Assembly (NCBI GenBank): GCA_020847535.1 | Contig: JADLBU010000023.1 | Location: forward strand, 1 to 49,845 | DNA: 49,845 nucleotides | Direction: 5' to 3' | Source of the DNA: Phycisphaerales bacterium | Lineage (GTDB): Bacteria; Planctomycetota; Phycisphaerae; Phycisphaerales; UBA1924 | Shown here: piece by piece, positions 34,086-46,266 of the stretch | Numbering within the stretch: position 1 is the first letter of the stretch | Layout: every line of letters begins with the position of its first letter | Made by a program: the position numbers and the translations under genes | The notes under the pieces: model-generated | The model's database searches: none | The model's input: only the letters and a program-made list of their open reading frames with translations | Told to the model about the DNA's origin: nothing

Positions 34086-37055
34086 GTGATCCGCCTTCAT
34101 ACTCATTCTCGCCGGACATCCGCATCGCCGCGCTGCCTCGCCGCCGGTCTGCTCGCCGTATCGGTGCTTCTGCTTTCGGCGTGCGGCAAAGACGAAACGC
34201 CGGCGAACAAACCGCAAACTCCTGCGAGCCCGGCAAGCCCGGCCGCGGATGCGAAGCCCGCGGCCGCGCCGGCCGACAAGGCCGTCATACCCGCTTCGAC
34301 ACCAGCGCCTTCATCTGCAACGGCGCCGGCGCCCGTTCCCGGCGCTCCTCCCACAGCGCCCGCCGCCCCCGCAGGCTGGTACGCCGTCTATTCCGGTCCG
34401 GGGACATCCGGAAACACCGAGGTCCGCACGCACTCCGCGTATGCTGCGTTCGCGATCAAGCCCGATCAGACCATCGAACCATCGCTCTCCACCTCCGGAT
34501 GGACCGCCGCGTATTCCGGCATCATCGAGATCGAAGAGCCCGGCCAGTACCGGTTCATGGTCGAGACCGAGGGAGGCCAGGCCACCCTCAGCGCGATGGA
34601 CATGAATTCCAACGACCTGGGCAAGGGCAAGCCCACCGCCCCCGGCAAGCTCCAGACCGACTACTTCAAGCTCCCCGCCGGCAAGGTCCAGCTCACCATC
34701 CGCTTCACCAACAACGGCTCCTCTCCCCAGGGCGCTCGCCTGCGCACCTACTGGGAGATGGAGCGCTCCAGCATGGGCACCGGCTTTCATCCCGAGCCGA
34801 TCCCCACCGCCGTCGTCAGCGCTCCCAAGTTCGGAGCCCAGTTCGCCGCCACCGGATACGCCGCGATGCGCGGCCGCGTCCTGCTCGGTGAATCCGGCTG
34901 CCTGCACTGCCACGCCCCCGGCGAAGCATCCCAGGGCAAGCTCGCCACCGCCGTCGCAACCCGCCAGGCTCCCCGGCTCGCCGAGATCGGTCGCCGCGCC
35001 AGCCCCGAGTGGCTCAAGAAATGGATCTTGAACCCGCACGACATCCGCCCTGCCAGCGGCATGCCCGATGTCATCGGAGATTCCCCCAAGGACCTCGCCG
35101 ATGCCGAGGCGATCGTCCACTTCCTAGTTGCGCCCCTCTACGACTCCGACCAGTGGTCGCAGACCGTCGCCACCGAAAAAGAAGTGCTCGCCCAGGGCCG
35201 CGAACTCTTCCACACCGTCGGCTGCATCCAGTGCCACGCCCCGATCGAATCTCCGCTGGCCGTCTTCGGAGAGACCGGACAGCCCGCGCAGGTCCCTCAG
35301 ATGAAGGCCCCGCTCCCCTACGGGAAGATCGCCGACAAGTGGCAGCCCGCCGAGCTCGCCGCCTTCCTCAAGGATCCACTCAAGACCCGACCCGCCGGCC
35401 GCATGCCATCGATGAACCTCACCGATGAGGAGGCCGACCTGCTCGCCACCTACCTCATCAGCGCGTGGAACCCCGAGGGCCGACCCGCGGCGCCGGCCTT
35501 CGCGATCGACCCCGCAAAGGTTGAAACCGGCAAAGCCGCCTTCGCCGCGCGCGGGTGCGCTGACTGCCATGAGATGGGCGAGAACTTGCCCAATATCGCC
35601 ACGACGCTGAAGTCTCCAGCGCTCGCCTCCCTCATCGGCGCTGCCGCCTCACGCGGATGCCTCGATCCCGCACACACGACCTCGCCGCGCTATCAGCTCG
35701 ATGACAATCAGCGCCAGGGGCTCAAGTGGGCGATCGAGGCTGCACTTCGGGCAACCGGCACACCCGCCCCGATCGATGCCGAGCTGCGCATGTCCAGCGC
35801 TCTGAGCTGCCGGGAATGCCACACCAAGGATGGCCGCGGCGGTCCCCCCTCGCCCACGCGCCCCTATTTCCGAACGCTCATCGAGATCGATCTCGGTGAT
35901 GAAGGCCGCCTGCCGCCCCATCTCAACCTCGCGGGGTGGAAGCTCACCACACCCTGGATCCGGGAGGTCATGATCGATGCCGGACGCGCCAGGCCCTACA
36001 TGGCCGTCCGCATGCCGCAGTTCGGCAAGGACAACGTCGATGTCTTCGTCGAGGGCCTCGCCCAGCTCGCCGGCGTCTGGCCCGACAGCGATCTCCCCGA
36101 CCCAGTCACATCCGATGACATTGTGGTCGCCGGTCGCCAGCTCGTCGGTGATGGCGGCCTCAACTGCATCTCCTGCCACGCGTTCGCGGAGCTCCCTCCC
36201 GCGGGCCCTCCCGGTCCCAACATCAGCCACTTCGCCTCGCGCCTCCGCTACGACTGGTGGCACACCTACGCACTGGGACCCGCCCGTCAGAAGCCCGGCA
36301 CGCGCATGCCCGCGTTCTTCGCAACCGGAAAGAGCACCAAGACCGACATCCTCGCCGGCGATCCCGACAAGCAGATCGATGCGATGTGGTCGTACTTCAA
36401 CCTCTCCAGCTTCGCGCCGCCTCCTTCGGGCATCCAGACCGGCAAGGGACTGGCCCTGAGCGTCGGAGATAGACCTCGCATCTTCCGCAGCTTCATGAAG
36501 GATGCCGGCAGCCGAGGGATCGCCGTCGGCTTCCCCGTCGGCACGCATTTCGGCTTTGACGCCACGGATGTGCGGCTGGTCGATGCGTGGAAGGGCGATT
36601 TCATCGATGCCTCCGGCGCCTGGACCAACCGCGGAGGTACCGTTGCAAGCGGGCAGGGCAAGGCGTTCTGGAAGGCTCCCGCGGGACCACCCCTGGTCCT
36701 GGGCCAGACCGCCTCGGCATCCTGGCCCGCCAAGGCCGGCGAAGATGTGGTGTACAAGTTTGACGGCTATCGCCTCGATGCCGCAGGCATCCCCACGTTC
36801 CTCTATCGCATCGGCGCGGTCTCAGTTGAAGAAACGTTCACACCCGCCGATGGCGGTGTGCGCCGGGCCTTCCGACTCACGGGTGTCCCCGCGGGCGCCA
36901 AGGTCTTCTTCAACGCCGGCCCCGGCACGCTCACGCTCGAAAAGCTCGGCAATGTTCTGGACGATGGAAGCACCTCGCAGGCAGGCCCCGTGGTCGTGAT
37001 CAGCGCTCAGAGCGCGGACAAACCCATCGACTTTGCCGTCACCATCAAGCCCTGA
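34086..37055 (+). CDS. Penta-heme c-type cytochrome lipoprotein with PA14-like domain
   Basis: 989 residues from GTG 34086 (GGAG 9 bases upstream). The signal AAGLLAVSVLLLSAC has a lipobox (LSAC). An Ala/Pro linker leads to a PA14-like domain (~90-225: GWYAVYSGPGTSGNTEVR ... IIEIEEPGQYRFMVETEGG). Five CxxCH heme sites follow: C272 (CLHCH), C380 (CIQCH), C491 (CADCH), C575 (CRECH), C694 (CISCH). Each has a downstream Met-type ligand segment such as RMPSMNLTDEEADLLATYL. The end is a beta domain. It probably accepts electrons in the periplasm. It is followed after 59 bases by a propeller protein that also starts with a PA14-like region, likely its partner. Confidence 0.9.
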   Translation: MIRLHTHSRRTSASPRCLAAGLLAVSVLLLSACGKDETPANKPQTPASPASPAADAKPAAAPADKAVIPASTPAPSSATAPAPVPGAPPTAPAAPAGWYAVYSGPGTSGNTEVRTHSAYAAFAIKPDQTIEPSLSTSGWTAAYSGIIEIEEPGQYRFMVETEGGQATLSAMDMNSNDLGKGKPTAPGKLQTDYFKLPAGKVQLTIRFTNNGSSPQGARLRTYWEMERSSMGTGFHPEPIPTAVVSAPKFGAQFAATGYAAMRGRVLLGESGCLHCHAPGEASQGKLATAVATRQAPRLAEIGRRASPEWLKKWILNPHDIRPASGMPDVIGDSPKDLADAEAIVHFLVAPLYDSDQWSQTVATEKEVLAQGRELFHTVGCIQCHAPIESPLAVFGETGQPAQVPQMKAPLPYGKIADKWQPAELAAFLKDPLKTRPAGRMPSMNLTDEEADLLATYLISAWNPEGRPAAPAFAIDPAKVETGKAAFAARGCADCHEMGENLPNIATTLKSPALASLIGAAASRGCLDPAHTTSPRYQLDDNQRQGLKWAIEAALRATGTPAPIDAELRMSSALSCRECHTKDGRGGPPSPTRPYFRTLIEIDLGDEGRLPPHLNLAGWKLTTPWIREVMIDAGRARPYMAVRMPQFGKDNVDVFVEGLAQLAGVWPDSDLPDPVTSDDIVVAGRQLVGDGGLNCISCHAFAELPPAGPPGPNISHFASRLRYDWWHTYALGPARQKPGTRMPAFFATGKSTKTDILAGDPDKQIDAMWSYFNLSSFAPPPSGIQTGKGLALSVGDRPRIFRSFMKDAGSRGIAVGFPVGTHFGFDATDVRLVDAWKGDFIDASGAWTNRGGTVASGQGKAFWKAPAGPPLVLGQTASASWPAKAGEDVVYKFDGYRLDAAGIPTFLYRIGAVSVEETFTPADGGVRRAFRLTGVPAGAKVFFNAGPGTLTLEKLGNVLDDGSTSQAGPVVVISAQSADKPIDFAVTIKP

Positions 37056-37114
37056 TGCTTCAACGTGATTCGACCTCGCCGTCAACTCGTTCCCGGCGAT
37101 CAGAAGGATGACCG

Positions 37115-39355
37115 ATGATGCTCTCACGTACATTCCGCCGCGCTGCCGCCATGCCTGCCGCAGGAATCCTGGCCGCTGGCCTGCTCGCGATCCCCGTGCC
37201 CGCGTTAGCACAGCACGGATCCCCGCCGACGAGCGGCCCTCGCTCGTACGTCCAGGATGGCAAGATCTTCATCATGGGTGTGCCGTACCAGAAGCTCGAC
37301 ACCCGCGAGGCGACCGAAACCCGGATCGTCAACACGATCTATCCGACCAAGCTCACCTGGGGTCCCTGGCACGTCATCACACCCTTCCAGTTCGACAGGC
37401 CCGGCCAGTTGTCGCTCAAGGGCGCCCCCGAGGATGACCTGGGCAAGATGGCCGCGAACGGACCCGGACCGGACCTTGCCAAGCCCCTCAAGGGTCACAA
37501 GGACAAGCAGGTCAGGTGGCTCAAGATCGGAGACATCTCCAACACCAAGCTCGACCTCAACCAGTACCAGGAGGGCGGCTTTGCACAGTGGATGGCCAGC
37601 TACCTCTACGCGACGGTGACCTCCGAGGACGACTTCACCACCCACGTCACCATGGGCAGCGATGACGGCCTGCGCTTCTGGGTCAACGGCAAGCTCTTGG
37701 TTGATGCCGATGAGCAGCGCGGGCTCGACCCCGAGAACCATCGCGTCCGCATCGATTTCAAGAAGGGTGTCAACCACATCCTCGCCAAAATCAGCCAGGG
37801 ACCGGCCAACTTCGATTTCCAGATCAACACCCGCAAGTCGCTCGATTCCTACTCCCAGTCACTGCTCGACTACGCCCTCGAGGTGGACTTCCCCTCCACC
37901 GCCGAGAGCGAGTACTACAAGGTCTATTCGATCCTTCTTCCCAACGACCTGGTGATGGAAGTCGGCGGGCTGGCGACCCTGCCCGACGGCCGCCCGATCG
38001 TCAGCACGCGCCGCGGCGATATCTACATCGTCGATGGCGCCTACAACGAGCCGGCGTTCAACTGCAAGTTCACCCGCTTCGCCCAGGGACTCCACGAGCC
38101 CTTGGGCCTGGCCGTCCGCGCTGAAAAGAGCGTGGGCGGGAAGGATGAGATCGCCGTCTACTGCGTCCAGCGCGGGGAGCTCACGCGCCTGGTCGACACC
38201 ACCGGTGACTGGATCGCCGATGAGTACCGCACGTTCTCCGACGGCTGGGGCGTCAGCGGCAATTACCACGAATTCTCCTTCGGACCCAAGTTCGACATGG
38301 ATGGCAACTTCTGGGTCACCCTCAACGTCGGCTTCTGCGGCTCGCTGGGCAAGGCCGTCGTCCCTTGGCGCGGTTGGGGGCTCAAGATCGATGGGACCGG
38401 CTCGGTCGAGCCCATCTGCGGCGGTATGCGATCCCCCAACGGCATCGGCTGCTTCACAGACGGCCAGATGTTCTACGTCGACAACCAGGGTGATTACGTC
38501 GGCACCAACCGCATCCAGCCGATCGTGAAGGGCGGCTTCATGGGTCATCCCGCGGGACTGCGCTGGCAGGCGGGGTACAAGGATGGCGATCCCTCGCCAC
38601 CGGTGCAGCCGGCGGCGATCTGGTTCCCTTACCCCGACACGGGACAGTCCGCGGCCGACTTCCTGACCTACGCCGCCCAGCCGACCGATTCAGCGCTTGA
38701 CTGGCATCCCGATGGCAAATCCTTCGGCCCGTTCGCGGGCCAGGTCTTCGTCGGAGATCAGACGCTCTGCTACGTCAACCGCGTCTGCCTGGAGAAGGTC
38801 CGCGATACCGCGCCGGGCGAAGTGATCTACCAAGGCGCGGTCTTCCCCTTCCGCCAGGGTCTCCAGTGCGGCGTCAACCGGCTCGCCTGGGGCAAGGATG
38901 GCTCGATGTTCGTCGGCCAGACCGATCGCGGCTGGGGCTCGATCGGCCGCCAGCGCTACGGCCTCGAGCGCATCGAATGGACCGGCAAGGTCCCCTTCGA
39001 GATCCAGACCATGACCGCCCGCAGCGATGGCTTCGAGCTGGTCTTCACCGAGGATGTCGATCCCGCCACGGCCGCCAAGACCGACTCCTACCAGGTGGAG
39101 AGCTACACCTACGAGTACCACCCCGAGTACGGCTCCAAGGAGATGGAGACCCGCAGGCTCAAGGTCACGGGCGCCCAGGTCACCGACCCGCGCACCGTCC
39201 GCATCAGCATCGATGGCCTGCGCGATGGCGGCATGGGCTACGTCCATGAGCTGAACGCCGCCGGCGTGCTCTCCAAGGCCAATCCCCGCCCGCTGCTGCA
39301 CCCCAAGGCCTTCTACACGCTCCAACGGATCCCCAAGGCCACCGCCTCGCGCTAG
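37115..39355 (+). CDS. Secreted PA14-like plus beta-propeller protein (DUF7133/sorbosone-dehydrogenase-like)
   Basis: 746 residues. The signal peptide ends ...LLAIPVPALAQ. Residues ~110-245 are a PA14-like domain (YLYATVTSEDDFTTHVTMGS, DDGLRFWVNGKLLVDAD). Residues ~280-640 are a large propeller of the type found in planctomycete glucose/sorbosone-dehydrogenase relatives (MEVGGLATLPDGRPIVSTRR, GLHEPLGLAV, NYHEFSFGPKFDMDGNFWVT, CGGMRSPNGIGCF, GFMGHPAGLRW, GQVFVGDQTLCYVNRVCLEK). The last ~100 residues form a fibronectin-like module (DGFELVFTEDVDPATAAKTD). It is encoded 59 bases behind the penta-heme lipoprotein, so sugar oxidation with electron transfer to that cytochrome is a reasonable but untested idea. 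Confidence 0.88.
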   Translation: MMLSRTFRRAAAMPAAGILAAGLLAIPVPALAQHGSPPTSGPRSYVQDGKIFIMGVPYQKLDTREATETRIVNTIYPTKLTWGPWHVITPFQFDRPGQLSLKGAPEDDLGKMAANGPGPDLAKPLKGHKDKQVRWLKIGDISNTKLDLNQYQEGGFAQWMASYLYATVTSEDDFTTHVTMGSDDGLRFWVNGKLLVDADEQRGLDPENHRVRIDFKKGVNHILAKISQGPANFDFQINTRKSLDSYSQSLLDYALEVDFPSTAESEYYKVYSILLPNDLVMEVGGLATLPDGRPIVSTRRGDIYIVDGAYNEPAFNCKFTRFAQGLHEPLGLAVRAEKSVGGKDEIAVYCVQRGELTRLVDTTGDWIADEYRTFSDGWGVSGNYHEFSFGPKFDMDGNFWVTLNVGFCGSLGKAVVPWRGWGLKIDGTGSVEPICGGMRSPNGIGCFTDGQMFYVDNQGDYVGTNRIQPIVKGGFMGHPAGLRWQAGYKDGDPSPPVQPAAIWFPYPDTGQSAADFLTYAAQPTDSALDWHPDGKSFGPFAGQVFVGDQTLCYVNRVCLEKVRDTAPGEVIYQGAVFPFRQGLQCGVNRLAWGKDGSMFVGQTDRGWGSIGRQRYGLERIEWTGKVPFEIQTMTARSDGFELVFTEDVDPATAAKTDSYQVESYTYEYHPEYGSKEMETRRLKVTGAQVTDPRTVRISIDGLRDGGMGYVHELNAAGVLSKANPRPLLHPKAFYTLQRIPKATASR

Positions 39356-39646
39356 CTCGACTTCTCGGTCCTGAACTTCCTGACGATGCCCGCTTCAGAC
39401 ACGGATCCAGAGCAAGACCTGCGTATCGGCGCTCCCGGAGAGCGTTCTCGGACCATTGCGCGGCCCGACAGGACATGAGAGGAATTTCATCTCCTCCAGA
39501 AGAAATCGCAAAATGCTGATGAATGGGCTTATCACCCCTCGTGCGGACGCCGATGACCATGGCAGCACGGCACATGTCCCTGGAGGGAAATGACCGCTGC
39601 GAAAAACCACATTGCCACGGGCGGGGCAAAAGAGAGGACAGAAATC

Positions 39647-39907
39647 ATGCAGGAGTTCAACCACCGTGCGACGGTAAGTGGCGCACTGCGCCACGCGTGT
39701 GAAAAGGCAGCGGCCAGGCGGATGATCCAGTCGCGCGGCTCACAAGCCGACGACTGCCTCGAGAAGGCATGCCGCAGGCTATGGACCGCATCCAAACATC
39801 AAGGCACGACCGGCACGCCCCAGCGGCCGATCGCCAATCTTCACCGTCGCATCGCGACCGCCGTGGTGCGCGAGGCCTTTGATCCCCGGATGATCGGGGC
39901 GATCTGA
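39647..39907 (+). CDS. Small basic hypothetical protein
   Basis: 86 residues from ATG 39647 (AGAGGA 8 bases upstream); an in-frame ATG at 39590 would add 19 residues. It is rich in Arg/Ala and helical (ALRHACEKAAARRMIQSRGS, then LHRRIATAVVREAFDP), with two Cys, and resembles no recognised family. The 290 bases before it, after the propeller gene, are less GC-rich and hold nothing else recognisable. It may be a regulatory or orphan protein; a chance frame cannot be excluded. Confidence 0.45.
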   Translation: MQEFNHRATVSGALRHACEKAAARRMIQSRGSQADDCLEKACRRLWTASKHQGTTGTPQRPIANLHRRIATAVVREAFDPRMIGAI

Positions 39908-39955
39908 TCTCCAGCTGTTCAACACACCGCGCCGCCGCGGACCTACACTCACCGC

Positions 39956-41314
39956 GTGCCGCACACACCGCGCCGAGGATCCGATGGAGACCGGGAAGTG
40001 CCTGCCTCGCAAGAGGCGGTGGCTTCGCGCCCACGCATCAGGATCGGCGCGGGCCTCTCGGCCGATGCCAAGCACCTGACCGCCGTCGCCTCGGCGTGCG
40101 CCTCGTGCGCGGAGGCCCTGGGCGGTGAGGATGCCGACCTGGCGATGGTCTTCATCTCCCCTCACCACACCGAGCACGCCTCGGCGATCGTGGATGCAGT
40201 GCGCGGCGGCCTGAACGCCGGCGTCCTGATCGGCGCCAGCGCCGTCGGCGTCATCGGCGGATCCACCGAGCTCGAGGATGCCCCCGGCATCTCCGTCATG
40301 GCGATGCGCATCCCCGGCGTCCAGCTCACACCCTTTGCCTCCGAGCAGTTCATGCCCGTCGATGACTCCGACGATGGCATCGATCGCCTCGGCGCAACCC
40401 TGGGCGTCCCCGACGGCGTCGGATCCCTGCGCGGCGTCTTCATGTTCGCCGATCCCTTCACGACGCCGATGATCAAGCTGCTCCCGGCGATCAACCGGGC
40501 GCTGGCGCGCGGTCACGGCTCCGCCGGCGGCCTGATGCGGACTCCCGTCATTGGAGGCTTGGCCTCCGCCGGCCGCTCGGCGGGCGGCAACACACTGATG
40601 CTCGACGGCCGCGTCCTGCGATCGGGCGCGGTCGGCGTCTCCATGCGAGGCCCCATCCGTATCGACACCGTCGTCTCCCAGGGATGCCGGCCCTTCGGCC
40701 CCACCATGGTCGTCACCAAGGCCCGCGGCAACATCATCTTCCAGCTCGCCGGCAAGTCCGCCCTCCAGGCCGTCCAGGAGGCGATCGAATCGCTCGAAGA
40801 TGACCAGAAGCGTCTGCTCGAGCAGGGCCTCTTCGTCGGCCGGGCCGTCAGCGAGTACAAGGACCGTTTCGGCCGCGATGACTTCCTCATCCGCAACGTG
40901 ATGGGCGCTGACCAGAACTCCGGTGCGATCGCCGTCGGCGACATGATCCGCGTCGGCCAGACGATCCAGCTCCATGTCCGCGATGCCACCACCGCCCATG
41001 AAGACCTGGCCCTGCTGCTGGATGCCCAGAAACTCCACGAGCGGCCGCACGGAGCGCTGCTGGTGACCTGCAACGGACGCGGATCCAAGCTCTTCCCCAG
41101 GCCCAATCACGATGCCTCGGCGATCACCAGGGCCTTCATCGCGCCACAGGCCGGTGAGAGCAAGGCCAAGGGCGGCATGCCCATCGATGCCCGCCCCCAA
41201 TCCACCCCGCTCGCCGGCTTCTTCGCCGCCGGCGAAATCGGCCCGCTCGCCGGCGAGAACTTCCTCCACGGTCAGACGGCGTGCGCAGCGCTCTTCCGCT
41301 CGCCGGGAATCTAG
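39956..41314 (+). CDS. FIST-domain sensory protein
   Basis: 452 residues from GTG 39956. The N-terminal FIST domain (~25-225) includes LSADAKHLTAVASACASCAE, LAMVFISPHHTEHASAIVD and LIGASAVGVIGGSTELEDAP. The C-terminal FIST_C domain (~240-445) includes RNVMGADQNSGAIAVGDMIR, QLHVRDATTAHEDLALLLD, GALLVTCNGRGSKLFPRPNH and PLAGFFAAGEIGPLAGENFL. FIST domains sense small ligands, possibly amino acids, usually joined to signalling partners. Here the two domains stand alone, so any partner is encoded elsewhere. No ribosome binding site was seen. Confidence 0.93.
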   Translation: MPHTPRRGSDGDREVPASQEAVASRPRIRIGAGLSADAKHLTAVASACASCAEALGGEDADLAMVFISPHHTEHASAIVDAVRGGLNAGVLIGASAVGVIGGSTELEDAPGISVMAMRIPGVQLTPFASEQFMPVDDSDDGIDRLGATLGVPDGVGSLRGVFMFADPFTTPMIKLLPAINRALARGHGSAGGLMRTPVIGGLASAGRSAGGNTLMLDGRVLRSGAVGVSMRGPIRIDTVVSQGCRPFGPTMVVTKARGNIIFQLAGKSALQAVQEAIESLEDDQKRLLEQGLFVGRAVSEYKDRFGRDDFLIRNVMGADQNSGAIAVGDMIRVGQTIQLHVRDATTAHEDLALLLDAQKLHERPHGALLVTCNGRGSKLFPRPNHDASAITRAFIAPQAGESKAKGGMPIDARPQSTPLAGFFAAGEIGPLAGENFLHGQTACAALFRSPGI

Positions 41315-41336
41315 GAAAGGCAGAGACAGAGAGAAC

Positions 41337-41386
41337 AAGTGACGAAGTGTCAAGGACCACTCCGTCACGTCGTCACTTCGTGACTT
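41337..41386. terminator. Hairpin between convergent FIST and CYTH genes
   Basis: AAGTGACGAAGTG (41337-41349) pairs with CACTTCGTGACTT (41374-41386) with one mismatch. The right arm overlaps the CYTH stop codon. T-rich TTCTTC follows on the plus strand. It can serve as a bidirectional terminator. Confidence 0.6.
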
Positions 41387-41894
41387 CTTCTCGCGCCTGC
41401 TCCATCAGATCCGAGTACCCGCTCGAGATCGGCTCCCCCATCACCGGAGCGAAGACCTCGCGAAGGTCCGCGATCGACTTGTGGCACTGCGCAACAGGAT
41501 GGTTGGTCCCCACCAGCGCCTCGAACTCCATGAACGTGCCCAGCTTCTCCACCGTGTCCAGGTGGATCCGCACGTTGCCCAGGAGGTAGATCTCGCGCAC
41601 CTTCTTGACCGTCAGCCACACCGGCATCGGCGTCGTCCCGAACCGCTCGATCGCCTGCGCCTCGGTGTAGATCGTGAAGTGGCTCAGCTTGGGCTTGATG
41701 CGGTTGTCACGGTCATAGAAGATGTACTCGACCGGCTCCCCCGTGGTCTGCCGCTTCTTCAGCCGGCCCGCGGGCACCCGGAAGTACGTATCCACCTGCT
41801 CGACCGCATCGATGAACGCCGCCCCGTGGGCCTTGGCGAGCGAACGCGCAAGCTGGATGTCCCGCAACTCGGCCTTGAACTCGACGTTGTGCAT
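41373..41894 (-). CDS. CYTH-domain protein (class IV adenylate cyclase / triphosphatase-like)
   Basis: 173 residues from ATG 41894. The family start is MHNVEFKAEL (ExExK-type strand), followed by QVDTYFRVPAGRLKKRQT (R-x-K-K-R phosphate-binding strand), YIFYDRDNRIKPKLSHFTIY, LTVKKVREIYLLGNVRIHLD and GTFMEFEALV. CYTH tunnel enzymes act on triphosphates: cAMP synthesis, thiamine triphosphate or tripolyphosphate hydrolysis. Sequence alone does not decide among them. An in-frame upstream start (41924) would add MAGTGAARNV, which is not family-like. Confidence 0.92.
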   Translation of the reverse strand: MHNVEFKAELRDIQLARSLAKAHGAAFIDAVEQVDTYFRVPAGRLKKRQTTGEPVEYIFYDRDNRIKPKLSHFTIYTEAQAIERFGTTPMPVWLTVKKVREIYLLGNVRIHLDTVEKLGTFMEFEALVGTNHPVAQCHKSIADLREVFAPVMGEPISSGYSDLMEQAREEVTK

Positions 41895-42021
41895 GACGTT
41901 CCTTGCAGCTCCCGTACCCGCCAAGTCCGCCCAGCGCTGTTCCGAGAACCTCGTACGACCGCCCGAACATGCCTGGCCGGAAGAACACGGTTGCTATCGA
42001 TGAATCGGCCGGGCGCAGGAC

Positions 42022-45324
<3,303 letters not shown>

Positions 45325-45445
45325 AACAGCGGCGGAAGAGCAATCCTCATATCCCTAACATCTGTTTGACTACCCCTCCCGCCCTCGCTTGAATTGAGGG
45401 GTGGGCCGTATTCTGCCCCCCACTGGTCCAACCGAACGGAGCCCC

Positions 45446-45694
45446 ATGAACACGCTTGCCTTCCTTCAGAACATGAGCATGTGGCAGATGCTCCTCCTCC
45501 TCGGAGTGGTGCTGCTCCTGTTCGGCAAGCGTCTCCCGGAAGTCGGCAAAAGCCTGGGCAGGGGGATCGTCGAGTTCAAGAAGGGCCTCAAGGAGGTTGA
45601 TTCGGCCGGGGATGAGCCCCCAGCCTCACTCGATTCACCCCGCACCAGCGAGAGAGAACCCGCGCCACGCGTCCACCAGCGGACTCAGGATTGA
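45446..45694 (+). CDS. tatA: Twin-arginine translocase TatA/E family protein, first copy
   Basis: 82 residues. A single membrane helix (MWQMLLLLGVVLLLFG) is followed by the family motif KRLPEVGKSLGRGIVEFKK and an amphipathic helix, then a short Pro/Arg tail. TatA oligomers form the pore for folded proteins with RR signals, such as the SOD and DUF1501 proteins of this window. Start 45446 has GGAG 6 bases upstream. A near-copy follows at 45814. Confidence 0.93.
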   Translation: MNTLAFLQNMSMWQMLLLLGVVLLLFGKRLPEVGKSLGRGIVEFKKGLKEVDSAGDEPPASLDSPRTSEREPAPRVHQRTQD

Positions 45695-45813
45695 CTCTCA
45701 CCTTCCCGTTCGCTTGAATCCCACCCGCCGCAGGATCGCGGCTCGCCGGGGATAGATGTCGGGTCGACTGACCGGCGAACACCCGGATGGAAGTCCGGGC
45801 GAAACGGAGGTTC

Positions 45814-46191
45814 ATGAGCTCGCTTGCCTTCATCAACAACCTGAGCATGTGGGAGCTCCTGGTCATCCTCGTGGTGGCCCTGCTCCTGTTCGGAAGGCGG
45901 CTGCCGGAAGTCGGCAAGAGCCTCGGCAAGGGCATCGTCGAGTTCAAGAAGGGCCTCAAGGGCATCGAGGAAGAAGTCGAGGCCAACTCGTCGGGCGCCA
46001 CCAAACGTCGGGGAGAGGAACCGGCCTATCGCCCACCCCTCAACCCCGGCGGACAGGATGCACGCGTCAGCCAGGCTCCGCCAACCAGCCAGGCCCCGCC
46101 GTTCAGCCTCGAAGCCCGCCCCGCACAGGATGCCCCCACAAGCCAATCACAGTCCGTCGAAACCGGCGGGGAAAAGCCGCTGGAATCCTGA
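45814..46191 (+). CDS. tatA: Twin-arginine translocase TatA/E family protein, second copy
   Basis: 125 residues. Membrane helix MWELLVILVVALLLFGRR, then RLPEVGKSLGKGIVEFKKGL, nearly identical to the first copy including the DNA of the amphipathic helix. It differs in a longer Pro/Ala/Gln-rich cytosolic tail (~60 residues). GGAGG lies 4 bases before the ATG. The pair looks like a tandem duplication with tail divergence; one may act as TatA and the other as TatB/E-like, which is inference. Confidence 0.93.
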   Translation: MSSLAFINNLSMWELLVILVVALLLFGRRLPEVGKSLGKGIVEFKKGLKGIEEEVEANSSGATKRRGEEPAYRPPLNPGGQDARVSQAPPTSQAPPFSLEARPAQDAPTSQSQSVETGGEKPLES

Positions 46192-46266
46192 CCAAACTTC
46201 CCGTTCCATCGATCACACCACCGCTGACCGTTGCCCCTTGCATTCCTCCGCGCCACCGCCGGCGAT

